From positions 1 through 64,000 of the forward strand of contig JBEEFW010000059.1 in assembly GCA_041166385.1 (NCBI GenBank): a stretch of 64,000 nucleotides of DNA, in the 5' to 3' direction. The first letter of the stretch is position 1; each line of letters begins with the position of its first letter. The notes beneath the pieces are model-generated. The model made no database searches. It saw nothing but the letters and a program-made list of their open reading frames with translations, and had not been told where the DNA came from. This document shows, one piece after another, positions 17,092 to 26,053 of the stretch. Origin of the DNA: DASUCS01 sp041166385. GTDB lineage: Bacteria; Actinomycetota; Acidimicrobiia; Acidimicrobiales; JACDCH01. The position numbers were made by a program, and so were the translations under genes.

Positions 17092-19316
17092 CAACCGCCC
17101 TCGCCGCCGAGGAACACGGCGCGCACGAGGTCGTCGCGCTCGAGGAGGTCCGCTGCGGGCCCTTCGAAGCGCACCTCGCCCTTCTCCATGAAGACCGCGC
17201 GATCGGCGAGTGCCAGGGCCACGTTGATCGACTGCTCGACGATGACGATCGTGAGCCCGTTCGCCTTGAGTTGCTCGACGATGGCGAGGAGCTGCTGCAC
17301 CACGACCGGGGCGAGGCCCAGGCTGAGCTCGTCGATCAGGAGTATCTGCGGATCCAGCAACAGCCCCGAGGCCAGTCCCAGCATCTGCTGCTCGCCGCCG
17401 GACAGTGTCTCGGCCGGTTGATCGAGGCGATCGACGAGCACCGGGAACAGCTCGAGCACCTTGTCGACGCGTTCCTCGAGCTGCGTGCGGTCCCAGATGA
17501 AGGTGTACGCGCCGGCGAGCAGGTTCTCGGCCACCGAGAGCGTCGGGAAGATCGCGCGGCCGCCGGGTACCTGCACGATGCCGAGCCGCACGCGCGTGCC
17601 CGGATCGGCGAACGTGATCGTGCGGCCAGCCAGGCGCACGACGCCGCGATCCGCGAAGCCGAGCCCGCTGATCGCCCGCAGCAGCGTCGACTTGCCCGCT
17701 CCGTTGGTGCCGAGCAGTGCGAGCACCTCGCCGCGTCGAACATCGAGGTTCACGTCGAAGAGCACCTGAACGGGCCCGTACGAGTAGTCGAGATGACGGA
17801 TCTGCAGCATCGGCACGTCGGCACCCGCAGCCATTCGGACCCGCTCGTCGCGTTCCTCCACGAGCTCAGCGGCCGCCAACGCCATGTCGCGGCGCACGAA
17901 GCGCGCGCCGTACGCGATGAGCGCTCCGCCGATCAACGCCGCCGGCGGTGTCACGATCACCAGCGCGGCCCGATCACCGAGCGAACTGGCGACAGCGCCG
18001 ACGAGCAGCGCGCCCCCCAACCCGCCGATAAGCGACAGGTACAGGCCGATCGTGGCGAAACCCATCGAACGGAGTCGGTACGGAGTCACCGCCGCCACCA
18101 AGCCCGTCAGTGGAACGAACGCGGCGAACACGACGGCCGAACCGACCGCGCTCACCGCCGTGAACAGCGCGACGTTCGGCATGAACAACGACAGCGGGAC
18201 GAGCAACCCGAAGCTGGCGACGAGCGCGCCGCTCAACCGCACGGCGCTCTCGGGCGCCCGGCGGAACAGTCGATCGCCGGCCGTCCCGCCGACGGCGACC
18301 CCGACCACACCGCCGAGCGCGCCAATGCTGCCCACGAGCCCCCGGCCTCCAGGACCGAGGTGGAAGTGCCTGTCGAGGAACAAGTTGAAGTAGATCGGTG
18401 CAGTGACGAACGCGAGTCCGAGCGCGCCGAGGGCACACAGGAAGAAATAGAACGTCTGGATCTTCTTGAGGCGGGCGAACGCGGCGGCGATCGGTATCCG
18501 CAGTTCGTCGTCGGCCTCGGCGATCTCCTCGCCCAGCAGCGACTGCATCTCGTTGCGACCACGCTTCGGTTCGGGCAGTCCGAAAGCGGCGAGCCCCAAC
18601 ACCGCCGCGGGGACAGCGAGGATCACGAACGCCCATCGCCAGCCCGAGCTGCCACCGGCGATCGCCGCCACCGCGCCGGCCAGCACCGGACCGATCACGA
18701 GACCGACCGGTTGCGCGGCGCGGTGCAGCGCGTAGATGCGGTTGCGGCCCTCGATCGGATACGCGTCGGCCAACAGCGCGCTGTGGATCGGTTGTTCGTT
18801 GGCCTTGCCGAGACCAGCCGCACCCCACGCGATGATCAGTTGCCACATGGCCTGCGCTGCGCCCGTCAGCATCACGAAGCCGGCCCACACGAGAGAACAC
18901 AGGCCGACCAAGGTGGTGCGCCGCGTGCGATCGCCGAGGTAGCCGAGTGGGATGGCGGCCGCGAAGATCACCAAGCCCCCGAGCGCACCGACGACGCCCA
19001 GCACGAGATCCGACATGTGGAGCGTCTTCTGGATGTCAGGACCGAGCACGGCGAAGGCCGAGTTGCTCAGATTGTCGACGAGCACGAGACCGGCGAGCAC
19101 CCCGATCATCGAGACCCCGCCGGCCCGCAGGACGTCGCCCATCGGAAGGTCGTCCGATCCGACGCCGGGCAGGAGCTCGTCGGCGATCTCCTGATCGGCG
19201 GCGACCGCGGCCTGGGCGTCGTGACGGCGCGCCTCCTCGTCGAGGACGGCGGTCACGAGCAGGGCCGGATCGGCGCGCCGAAGGTCCTCCTGTTCCTCGC
19301 TCCCCAGCACCGCCAC
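17091..19316 (-). CDS. MFS transporter fused to LivF-type ABC ATPase
   Basis: A 741-residue fusion. Residues about 65-475 form a major facilitator superfamily domain with many hydrophobic helices and the MFS-like loop GYLGDRTRRTT (125-135). After a charged linker (about 476-502), residues 503-741 are a complete LivF ATPase: Walker A GTNGAGKST near 536-544, signature LSGGEQQ at 638-644, Walker B ILLIDE near 658-663. The ATPase should pair with the LivG domain of the next gene. The GTG start is uncertain because the first 60 residues are hydrophilic and later starts exist. First gene of a four-gene coupled operon. Confidence 0.85.
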   Translation of the reverse strand: MAVLGSEEQEDLRRADPALLVTAVLDEEARRHDAQAAVAADQEIADELLPGVGSDDLPMGDVLRAGGVSMIGVLAGLVLVDNLSNSAFAVLGPDIQKTLHMSDLVLGVVGALGGLVIFAAAIPLGYLGDRTRRTTLVGLCSLVWAGFVMLTGAAQAMWQLIIAWGAAGLGKANEQPIHSALLADAYPIEGRNRIYALHRAAQPVGLVIGPVLAGAVAAIAGGSSGWRWAFVILAVPAAVLGLAAFGLPEPKRGRNEMQSLLGEEIAEADDELRIPIAAAFARLKKIQTFYFFLCALGALGLAFVTAPIYFNLFLDRHFHLGPGGRGLVGSIGALGGVVGVAVGGTAGDRLFRRAPESAVRLSGALVASFGLLVPLSLFMPNVALFTAVSAVGSAVVFAAFVPLTGLVAAVTPYRLRSMGFATIGLYLSLIGGLGGALLVGAVASSLGDRAALVIVTPPAALIGGALIAYGARFVRRDMALAAAELVEERDERVRMAAGADVPMLQIRHLDYSYGPVQVLFDVNLDVRRGEVLALLGTNGAGKSTLLRAISGLGFADRGVVRLAGRTITFADPGTRVRLGIVQVPGGRAIFPTLSVAENLLAGAYTFIWDRTQLEERVDKVLELFPVLVDRLDQPAETLSGGEQQMLGLASGLLLDPQILLIDELSLGLAPVVVQQLLAIVEQLKANGLTIVIVEQSINVALALADRAVFMEKGEVRFEGPAADLLERDDLVRAVFLGGEGG

Positions 19317-19441
19317 AGCGGTAATTTCAACAAGTTGTCAACCCAGCCCTGTTGCGGGAGCGTGAACACTGCCGCGATTGCAGTTGATCGAGTGCTGCTC
19401 TCGTAGGTTTGGGCGGGCCGACAGGGAGGTGAGGCGCGGTC

Positions 19442-20659
19442 TTGGAGCTCGATGATCGACTCGTCGCGGCAGACTTCTGGTGCGATCCGTACCCGCTGCT
19501 GGATCGGCTTCGGCGGGAAGCGCCCGTGTGGCGGCTCCCCGGCGAAAATGCCTACCTGGTGACCACGTGGGAGTTGGTCGCCGATGCGACGCGCCGGGTC
19601 GAAGACTTCTCGAACCATTTTCGGTACACGTTGTTCAGCCACGACGACGGCACGCTGGGCGCGCTCGAGACGGGCGCCATCGGGCCGGACGTGTTCGCCG
19701 GCGCCGATCCGCCGGTGCACACCGCCCAGCGCAAGATCTTCTTCGGCGAGTTGGTGCAGAGGAAGATGGATGCGATCGAGCCGTACGTCACGACCGTGAC
19801 CGACGAGTTGCTCGACGACCTGTTGACCGCACAGCCGGTCGACGCCGCGACAGCACTGTCGCACCTGCTCCCGATGCGAGTGATTGCGGAACGGGTCATC
19901 GGGTTTCGCGATCCCGATGTCGAGCAGATCCGCGAGTGGATGTTCGAGGGCGCGCACCTCGTCGGCGGTCTCGTGACGCTCGAGCAGATGATCGCGCTGA
20001 GCGGCAACGTGGCCGAGATGGCGCCGTGGACGAGTGCGCAGCTCGATGCGGCGATCGCGTCACCGAGCGAGGGCGATGTGCTCAGCGCCTCGGCCGCCGC
20101 GGTGCGCGACGGAAGCCTCACGCACGAGGAGGCGTCCTTCACCCTGATGGTGCTCGTCGGGGCCGGAGCCGAGACGACGACCAGTCTCATCGGGATCGCC
20201 ATCGGGCTGCTGGCCGAGCATCCGCACCTGCAGGACGAGCTCCGCGCTGATCCTGCGAAGGTGCCGGTGTTCATCGAGGAGGTCCTTCGCTACGACTCGC
20301 CCTTCCGCTATCACCCGCGGACTGCGGCACGGGACGTCGAGTTCAACGGCGTCACCATCCCTGAGGGTGCGCTGTTGCTGTTGTCGTGGGCTGCGGCCAA
20401 TCGCGATGGTGCCGTGTTCGAACGGCCTGACGAGATCAAGCTCGACCGCCGCAACACGCATCTGCACTTCGGGTTCGGCCGAGGCATTCACCACTGTGTC
20501 GGAGCGCCACTCGCGAGGCTAGAAGCGCGTGTCGCGTTGACAAGACTGCTCGAGCGGACCACGTCGTTCGCACTCGACCCGGAGCGCCCGCAGCGCTGGT
20601 CGGAGAGCATCTGGATCCATCGCCACGACGCGCTGCCTCTCCTCATCGAAGCCCGCTGA
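19442..20659 (+). CDS. Cytochrome P450
   Basis: A 405-residue soluble bacterial P450 (haem monooxygenase). The I-helix motif is GAGAETTTS, the K-helix EVLR is present, and the haem loop FGFGRGIHHCVG contains the ligand Cys352. Its substrate is unknown and it does not resemble the CYP125-like gene at 45918 closely. It starts with TTG, preceded by GGGAGG about 12 bases upstream. It is divergent from the fused-Liv operon and convergent with the FadR gene four bases beyond its stop. Confidence 0.9.
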   Translation: MELDDRLVAADFWCDPYPLLDRLRREAPVWRLPGENAYLVTTWELVADATRRVEDFSNHFRYTLFSHDDGTLGALETGAIGPDVFAGADPPVHTAQRKIFFGELVQRKMDAIEPYVTTVTDELLDDLLTAQPVDAATALSHLLPMRVIAERVIGFRDPDVEQIREWMFEGAHLVGGLVTLEQMIALSGNVAEMAPWTSAQLDAAIASPSEGDVLSASAAAVRDGSLTHEEASFTLMVLVGAGAETTTSLIGIAIGLLAEHPHLQDELRADPAKVPVFIEEVLRYDSPFRYHPRTAARDVEFNGVTIPEGALLLLSWAAANRDGAVFERPDEIKLDRRNTHLHFGFGRGIHHCVGAPLARLEARVALTRLLERTTSFALDPERPQRWSESIWIHRHDALPLLIEAR

Positions 20660-20663
20660 CCGA

Positions 20664-21419
20664 TCAGACGAGTTGCACGGGGTTGCGGGCCGGGATGCGC
20701 AGCGCCTTGCGCTGGATCGAGTCGAGCGACTCGCGCAGGAACTCCTCGACCGTCGGATCGCCGGCTTCGATCATGTCGATCACCGTGGCCGTACTTTCGA
20801 GCACGCCGTTCGCCCGCTTCACCCGCACGCCCGGTTTGGCTTCGAAGTACGCCGACATCGCCAGCCGGTGCGCCCGCAGCACGTCTGCCAGCAGCCGGCT
20901 CAGCAGCGCGAGGACGGGGTTGCCGGACAGCTCGACGATCAAGAGCGAGAACTCCGTCGACTCGTCGAGGAAAGCGGCCGCGTCGTTCACGGCCGCTTCA
21001 CACCGGCTGCGCTGCTCCCTCAGGCGAGCGACGTCATCCGCGGTGTGGTGCTCGGCCACACGGCGAGCACCCGTCGGAACGAGGTCCAGGAACGCGTCGT
21101 AGACGTGGCCGAGATCGACGTCCTGATACTGGAGCAGGAGACCGAGGCTCCGCGCGGTGACGGTGGGATCGGGCGCGCACACCTGCGGCCCGTAGCGCCC
21201 GCCGCGCCGGATCGTGAGCAGCCCTTCCGCTTCGAGGATCCGGAACGCCTCGCGCATCGTCGGCCGCGACGTCTGGAAGAACTCGCACAGCTCGGGCTCG
21301 AGCGGCAGGTAGTCGCCGTCGGCCAACTCACGACGCACGATCTGACCTCGGAGCTGCTCGGCGATGTGCTCGGCCATCTTCTGCGGGCGACGCGTGGGCG
21401 TCTTCATCGCAACGGTCAC
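20664..21419 (-). CDS. FadR-type (GntR family) regulator
   Basis: A 251-residue regulator. The N-terminal winged helix (about 12-80) has LPLEPELCEFFQTSRPTMRE and AFRILEAEGLLTIRRGGRYG, and the C-terminal all-helical FCD domain has the usual spread of Asp/His residues (for example VYDAFLDL, AEHHT, ESTEFSLLIVELSGN). FCD regulators usually respond to small acids or CoA esters. It is divergent from the amidohydrolase operon and shares a compact promoter region with it, so it probably controls that operon and itself. The start is GTG; an ATG four codons later is possible. Confidence 0.88.
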   Translation of the reverse strand: MTVAMKTPTRRPQKMAEHIAEQLRGQIVRRELADGDYLPLEPELCEFFQTSRPTMREAFRILEAEGLLTIRRGGRYGPQVCAPDPTVTARSLGLLLQYQDVDLGHVYDAFLDLVPTGARRVAEHHTADDVARLREQRSRCEAAVNDAAAFLDESTEFSLLIVELSGNPVLALLSRLLADVLRAHRLAMSAYFEAKPGVRVKRANGVLESTATVIDMIEAGDPTVEEFLRESLDSIQRKALRIPARNPVQLV

Positions 21420-21425
21420 GCTGCC

Positions 21426-21463
21426 ATTCTAGGCTTGCCATACCTAACGTAGTCAACTATGTT
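21426..21463. promoter_or_regulatory. Overlapping divergent promoters, leaderless GTG
   Basis: Plus strand: TTGCCA at 21435-21440, a 17-base spacer, then TATGTT at 21458-21463, which places transcription start at or next to the GTG at 21470, so the amidohydrolase message is probably leaderless. Minus strand: TTGACT (21456-21451) and TAGAAT (21431-21426), 19 bases apart, for the FadR-type gene. The CATA/TATG half-sites at 39-42 and 58-61 of this line could belong to an operator, but this is weak. Confidence 0.5.
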
Positions 21464-21469
21464 GGCCAC

Positions 21470-22621
21470 GTGTTCGACAGCGACAACCACTACTACGAGG
21501 CCGAAGACGCGTTCACGAGGCATCAGCAACGATCGATGGCGAAGCGCGGCGTCCAGTGGGCCGAGGTGGGCGGGCGCAAGCGACTGCTCGTGGGTGGCCG
21601 CCTGAACAGCTTCATCCCGAATCCCACCTTCGATCCGGTCGGCAAGCCCGGCGCATTGCAGGACTTCTTCAACGGACGCGCCGGTACCGACGTGAAGTCG
21701 GCATTCGGTGAGCTCGAGCCGATCCGCGCCGAGTACCGCGACCGCGACGCACGGCTCAAGGTGATGGACGACCAGGGCCTCGAGGGCGCATGGCTGTTCC
21801 CGACGCTCGGCGTGGGTATCGAGGAGGCGCTCGCGAACGACGGCGTCGCGGCGATGAGCGCGTTCTCCGCCTTCAACACGTGGCTGCACGAGGACTGGGG
21901 CTTCGACTACTGCGGACGACTCTTCGCCGCGCCCTACCTGTGCCTGATGGACCTCGACGGGGCGGTAGCCGAACTCGAGCGTGTGGTGGAGCTCGGAGCC
22001 CGAGTGGTCTGCATGCGGCCCGGTCCGGTGCACACGGTGAGCGGCACCACGTCGCCGTTCGTCGAGTCCTTCGATCCGTTCTGGGCCCGGGTCGCCGAGG
22101 CCGGCATCACCGTCGCGTTCCACGGTGGTGACTCGGGCTACGCCGCGCACGTCGACGCGTGGGAACCCGACACGGAAGCGAAGGCGTTCTTCGCCACGCC
22201 GCTCTCACGCGCCATCATCAGCAACCGAGCGATCACGGAGACGATGGCGGCGATGCTGTGCCACCGGCTCCTCGAGCGCCATCCACGCCTGCGCATCGCG
22301 TCGATCGAGAACGGCGCGGGCTGGGTCACGCACGTGCTTCGCCTCGTCGAGAAGTCGGCGGCGATGAGCCCAGGGTGGTTCAACGAGTCGCCCGCCGAGC
22401 TGTTCCATCGTCAGGTGTGGGTGTCACCGTTCTGGGAGGACAACCCCGTGAGCTCGGTCGAGCTGATCGGCTCGCACCGCACGCTCTTCGGCTCTGACTG
22501 GCCTCACACAGAAGGCATCGCCGATCCGGGCTCCTACCGCGATGAGCTCGCGGGGCTGCCCGAGGAAACGATCGACCGCGTGATGGGTGAGAACGCGCGC
22601 GAGCTCACCGCGCCGATCTGA
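21470..22621 (+). CDS. Amidohydrolase family protein (ACMSD-like)
   Basis: A 383-residue TIM-barrel metal hydrolase or decarboxylase of the amidohydrolase_2 group. An N-terminal D-x-H type motif (SDNHYYE, D5/H7), a mid-protein metal His in VAFHGGDSGY (H218) and the late FGSDWPHTEG (D343, H346) are all present. Members act as hydrolases or as non-oxidative decarboxylases on ring-cleavage acids. First gene of an eight-gene plus-strand operon; GTG start, probably leaderless. Confidence 0.82.
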   Translation: MFDSDNHYYEAEDAFTRHQQRSMAKRGVQWAEVGGRKRLLVGGRLNSFIPNPTFDPVGKPGALQDFFNGRAGTDVKSAFGELEPIRAEYRDRDARLKVMDDQGLEGAWLFPTLGVGIEEALANDGVAAMSAFSAFNTWLHEDWGFDYCGRLFAAPYLCLMDLDGAVAELERVVELGARVVCMRPGPVHTVSGTTSPFVESFDPFWARVAEAGITVAFHGGDSGYAAHVDAWEPDTEAKAFFATPLSRAIISNRAITETMAAMLCHRLLERHPRLRIASIENGAGWVTHVLRLVEKSAAMSPGWFNESPAELFHRQVWVSPFWEDNPVSSVELIGSHRTLFGSDWPHTEGIADPGSYRDELAGLPEETIDRVMGENARELTAPI

Positions 22622-23136
22622 TGACGGCACCGGCGGCCTGGACGGTGAAGTCGATCTTCCACTTCACGGTCAACGCGACGAACTTCGACCGCTCGCTCGA
22701 GTTCTACACAGCTCTCGGCTTCAAGGTCCTGCGCGACAACCGCGACGTCATCTGGGGCGAGTTCGTCGCCAACAACTTCGGCATGCCGGTGGCGCAAGGA
22801 CGAGGAGCGCTGCTCGGGATCGGCGACGGCGAGCTCGAGACCCGGCTGGATCTCATCGAGTGGCTCGAACCGAAGCTCGACCCGCCGCCCGACGGACCCA
22901 CCGAAGAGCGAGTGCCCCGGATCATCGCCCTGCGCACCGACAACGTGCAGGCGGCCTATGACGACCTCTCGGCGCGTGGGATCGAGTTCGTGTCGGAGCC
23001 GAAGTCGGCGCGACGTAGTGGCATCGTGAACGTCTGCTGCTGCCGTGATCCGGACGGGTTGCTCGTCGAGCTCATCGAGTACGAGCCCGGCCTCTTGGGC
23101 AGCCGCATCGAGGGGCTGCCGAGGCGCGCGACATGA
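22621..23136 (+). CDS. VOC-family (glyoxalase/extradiol-like) protein
   Basis: A 171-residue protein with paired beta-alpha-beta-beta-beta modules of the vicinal oxygen chelate fold: IFHFTVNATNFDRSLEFYT at the N-terminus and CCCRDPDGLLVELIEYEPG near the C-terminus, with candidate metal ligands His, Glu (LIEW) and Glu (VELIEY). The fold serves lyases, isomerases and extradiol dioxygenases, so the reaction is open. The ATG shares a base with the preceding stop (TGATG). Confidence 0.8.
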   Translation: MTAPAAWTVKSIFHFTVNATNFDRSLEFYTALGFKVLRDNRDVIWGEFVANNFGMPVAQGRGALLGIGDGELETRLDLIEWLEPKLDPPPDGPTEERVPRIIALRTDNVQAAYDDLSARGIEFVSEPKSARRSGIVNVCCCRDPDGLLVELIEYEPGLLGSRIEGLPRRAT

Positions 23137-24059
23137 CCCCTGTGACCGAGGTGCGCGCCGGGGAGATCTACGAGAGCGTCAAGCGATGGGGTCGGTGGGG
23201 CGACGACGACCAGCGCGGCGCGCTCAACCTGCTCACGGCCGAGCGAGTGAGCCGCGCGACGGCACTCGCCACCTCCGGTGTCGTCGTGTCGTGTGGGCGC
23301 GAGCTCGCGGTCACACCCGCCGCCGACAACCCCATACCAGCGCAGCACCACATGACCCTGGCCGGCGACGTGGGTGTGCGCCGGGCGGGCCTGCAGGCAT
23401 CGGCCGACTTCGTCGGCGTCGCGTTCCATGGCATGGCGGTGTCGCACATCGACGCGTTGTGCCACGTGTTCGTCGAAGGGCAGATGTACAACGGCTACCC
23501 GGCTTCCGAGGTCACAAGCGTGGGCGCGCGCCAGAACTCGATTGCCGCGGGGTTCGACGGCATTGTCGGTCGGGGCGTGCTGCTCGACATCCCTCGCTTG
23601 CGCGGCGTCGATTGGCTGGAGCCTGGCGACGCGATCTCTCCAGGGGAACTGGACGGGGCATGCACGGCGCAACAGGTGGAGGTCGAGCCGGGCGACATCC
23701 TGCTGATCGCGACAGGTCGGGATGCGCGGCGTGCCCAACATGGTCCGTGGGATCCGAACGCGGTCGGGCTGGCAGGGCTCGACGCGGAATGCATCCCCTG
23801 GCTCGCCCAGCATGATCCGTCGGTGTTGGGCTGCGATGGCGTGTCCGACGTGTTGCCGCCGTACAAGCACGGCTGGTCGATGCCCCTGCACATGTGCATG
23901 CTCGTCGGCATGGGCGTGCACTTGCTCGACAATCTCCACCTCGGCCGTCTTGGCGCCGCCTGTGCCGCCGAGCAGCGGTGGGAGTTCCTCTTCGTCGTCG
24001 CGCCGCTGCAGATCGGTGGCGGCACCGGGTCACCGGTCAACCCGATCGCGATCCTCTGA
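23133..24059 (+). CDS. Cyclase family (kynurenine formamidase-like) hydrolase
   Basis: A 308-residue protein of the cyclase/Arylformamidase family (PF04199 type). The metal-binding segment HGMAVSHIDALCHV near residues 98-111 matches the family's HxGTHxD-like motif with substitutions, and GDILLIATG and the C-terminal LHMCMLVGMGVHLLDN are typical. Such enzymes hydrolyse formamides, esters or cyclic acyl groups. The ATG overlaps the VOC gene stop by four bases. Confidence 0.82.
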   Translation: MTPVTEVRAGEIYESVKRWGRWGDDDQRGALNLLTAERVSRATALATSGVVVSCGRELAVTPAADNPIPAQHHMTLAGDVGVRRAGLQASADFVGVAFHGMAVSHIDALCHVFVEGQMYNGYPASEVTSVGARQNSIAAGFDGIVGRGVLLDIPRLRGVDWLEPGDAISPGELDGACTAQQVEVEPGDILLIATGRDARRAQHGPWDPNAVGLAGLDAECIPWLAQHDPSVLGCDGVSDVLPPYKHGWSMPLHMCMLVGMGVHLLDNLHLGRLGAACAAEQRWEFLFVVAPLQIGGGTGSPVNPIAIL

Positions 24060-24074
24060 ACCGGAGGCTGTCCC

Positions 24075-25265
24075 TTGATCTTCGATCTCTTCAACGAGCT
24101 GCAACGGCCGCACCCGAACGACGAGCACGAGGTGTTCACCGGCGCGCTCGAGCAGGCCGAGCTGGCCGACGAGCTCGGGTATGGATGCTGGTGGTCGGTC
24201 GAACATCACTGCACGCCTGAGTTCTCGTATTCGGGCGCGCCCGAGCTCATGAACACAGCGATCGCAATGCGTACGCAACGACTGCGCATCGGCCACGCCG
24301 GCGTGCTCACGCCGTTCAAGATCAACCATCCGCTCCGGGCCGCCGAGCGGGTGGCCGTGCTCGATCACCTTTCGAACGGACGCGTCGAGGTCGGCCTCGC
24401 GCGCTCGGGCGGTGCAGAGTGGGCGACGTTCGGCGTCGACCCCGAAGCCACGCTCGCTGAGCTCGAGGAAGCTGCCCGACTGATGGTGACGGCCTGGACG
24501 CAGCCTGAGTTCTCGTGGGAGTCCGAGCGGCTCAGCATCCCGACGCGCACGCTGGTGCCGAAGCCGGTGCAGCAGCCTCACCCGACGCTGTGGCAGACGG
24601 TGTCCACGCCGAGCAGCGCGCGCATGGCCGGCGAGCTCGGGATGGGCATCCTCTGCACGACCCTGCTCTCGCCCGTGTCGATCCTCGAGACGATGATCGC
24701 CGAACACGATGCGGGTCTCGCAGCGTCCGTGGATCCGGTCGGTACGTTCGTGAACGATCAACGAGGGGTGTTCACGTTCGTGCATTGCACTGACACCGTC
24801 GACGAAGCGATTGCCAGTCGCGCCGCGGAAGCCGCGATGTGGTACGTGAATGCCGCGCCGAAGGTCTTCTCGGTGCCGCGCACGATCTGGACCAACCTGA
24901 TCCGAGGCAACATCGGCGCGGGCAAGGGTCGCGCCAAGGGGGTGGCCGACGCCGACAAGGTGTTGGTCGACCTCGACCCCGACGACCCCAACCCCATCAT
25001 CCGGCTCATGAACCGCCAGCTGCTCGGTCTCGACATCGATCCGGTGGAGGCCTACGAGGCCATCGAAGAGCAGGACTCCGTGATCATCGGTGACGTCGAG
25101 ACGTGCCGGCGCAAGATCGAGAAGTTCCGCGACGCAGGCTTCGACCGGCTGATGTGCCTGATGCAGTTCGGTCAGTTGCGGCACGAACAGGCCACGGCCA
25201 GCATCCGGCGAGTGGGTGAGTCGCTGATTCCGGCGTTCGCTCCGGCTGGCATGGTGGCGTCGTGA
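24075..25265 (+). CDS. Luciferase-like (LLM class) flavin oxidoreductase
   Basis: A 396-residue TIM-barrel flavin-dependent monooxygenase of the luciferase-like family: YGCWWSVEHHCTPEFSYSGA, ERVAVLDHLSNGRVEVGLAR and PHPTLWQTVSTPSSARMAGE are family blocks, with an EHH segment typical of FMN-type alkanal or aromatic-ring monooxygenases. FMN or F420 use cannot be decided from sequence alone; the EHH motif favours FMN. TTG start with GGAGG 8 bases upstream. It overlaps the following SDR by four bases. Confidence 0.85.
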   Translation: MIFDLFNELQRPHPNDEHEVFTGALEQAELADELGYGCWWSVEHHCTPEFSYSGAPELMNTAIAMRTQRLRIGHAGVLTPFKINHPLRAAERVAVLDHLSNGRVEVGLARSGGAEWATFGVDPEATLAELEEAARLMVTAWTQPEFSWESERLSIPTRTLVPKPVQQPHPTLWQTVSTPSSARMAGELGMGILCTTLLSPVSILETMIAEHDAGLAASVDPVGTFVNDQRGVFTFVHCTDTVDEAIASRAAEAAMWYVNAAPKVFSVPRTIWTNLIRGNIGAGKGRAKGVADADKVLVDLDPDDPNPIIRLMNRQLLGLDIDPVEAYEAIEEQDSVIIGDVETCRRKIEKFRDAGFDRLMCLMQFGQLRHEQATASIRRVGESLIPAFAPAGMVAS

Positions 25266-26053
25266 CCGCGAGGCTCGATGGGCGGGTGGCGATCATCACC
25301 GGCGCGGCCGGCGGGCAGGGTGCCGCGGAGGCACGGTTGCTCGTCGAGCAGGGCGCCAGCGTGTTGGTCGGCGACATCGACGACGGCGCGGGGGAGGCGC
25401 TGGCGAAGGAGTTGGGAGACGCAGCGGTGTACCAGCACCTCGACGTCACGTCCGAGGACGACTGGCGAGCGGCGCTCGCGACGGCACAGTCGTCTTTTGG
25501 CGTCGTCAACGCGCTGGTCAACAACGCGGGCATCAGCCTGCCGCCGAAGTCCATCATCAAGACGCCGGTCGACGAGTACCGCAAGGTGATCGAGGTCAAT
25601 CAGGTCGGTGCGTACACCGGCATCCACGTTGTCGCCCCGGCGATCGTCGCGGCGGGCGGCGGCAGCATCGTCAACGTCTCGTCGGTCAACGGCTTCGTCG
25701 GTGCGTGGGGGATCGCGGGGTACGCATCGTCAAAGTTCGCGTTGCGCGGGCTCACGCGGGTCGCGCAGATCGAGCTCGCGCGCAAAGGCGTGCGAGTGAA
25801 CTCCATTCATCCCGGTCCGATCGACACGCCGATGCTGCGCGGCGGCTTGCCGCCCGGCTCCGATCCCGTGGAGGCGATGGCCAGCGTCATCGCCGCTGGG
25901 CGCGTCGGCACCGTCGAAGAGGTCGCGCAGATGGTGGCGTTCCTGTTGTCCGACGACTCGTCCTACTGCTACGGCTCGGAGTTCGTGCTCGACGGCGGCT
26001 ACCTGGCCGGTCCGCTCGGATCGCCCAACGTCAACCCGAGCGGTGGCCGGTGA
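25262..26053 (+). CDS. SDR family NAD(P)-dependent oxidoreductase
   Basis: A 263-residue classical short-chain dehydrogenase. The cofactor motif is ITGAAGGQGAAEA (TGxxxGxG), followed by NNAGIS and the catalytic set Ser (VNVSSVNG), Tyr154 and Lys158 (GYASSKFAL). D36-type acidic residues after beta-2 (GDIDDG) favour NAD(H). It probably oxidises an alcohol intermediate in the operon's pathway; the substrate is unknown. GTG start overlapping the previous stop. Confidence 0.9.
   Translation: MTARLDGRVAIITGAAGGQGAAEARLLVEQGASVLVGDIDDGAGEALAKELGDAAVYQHLDVTSEDDWRAALATAQSSFGVVNALVNNAGISLPPKSIIKTPVDEYRKVIEVNQVGAYTGIHVVAPAIVAAGGGSIVNVSSVNGFVGAWGIAGYASSKFALRGLTRVAQIELARKGVRVNSIHPGPIDTPMLRGGLPPGSDPVEAMASVIAAGRVGTVEEVAQMVAFLLSDDSSYCYGSEFVLDGGYLAGPLGSPNVNPSGGR

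Noticed and set aside
17085..19406. Long plus-strand open reading frame opposite the MFS-LivF gene
   Set aside because: Its translation is an Arg/Glu/His-rich sequence with no fold; it is the antisense shadow of a gene with clear transporter and ATPase motifs.
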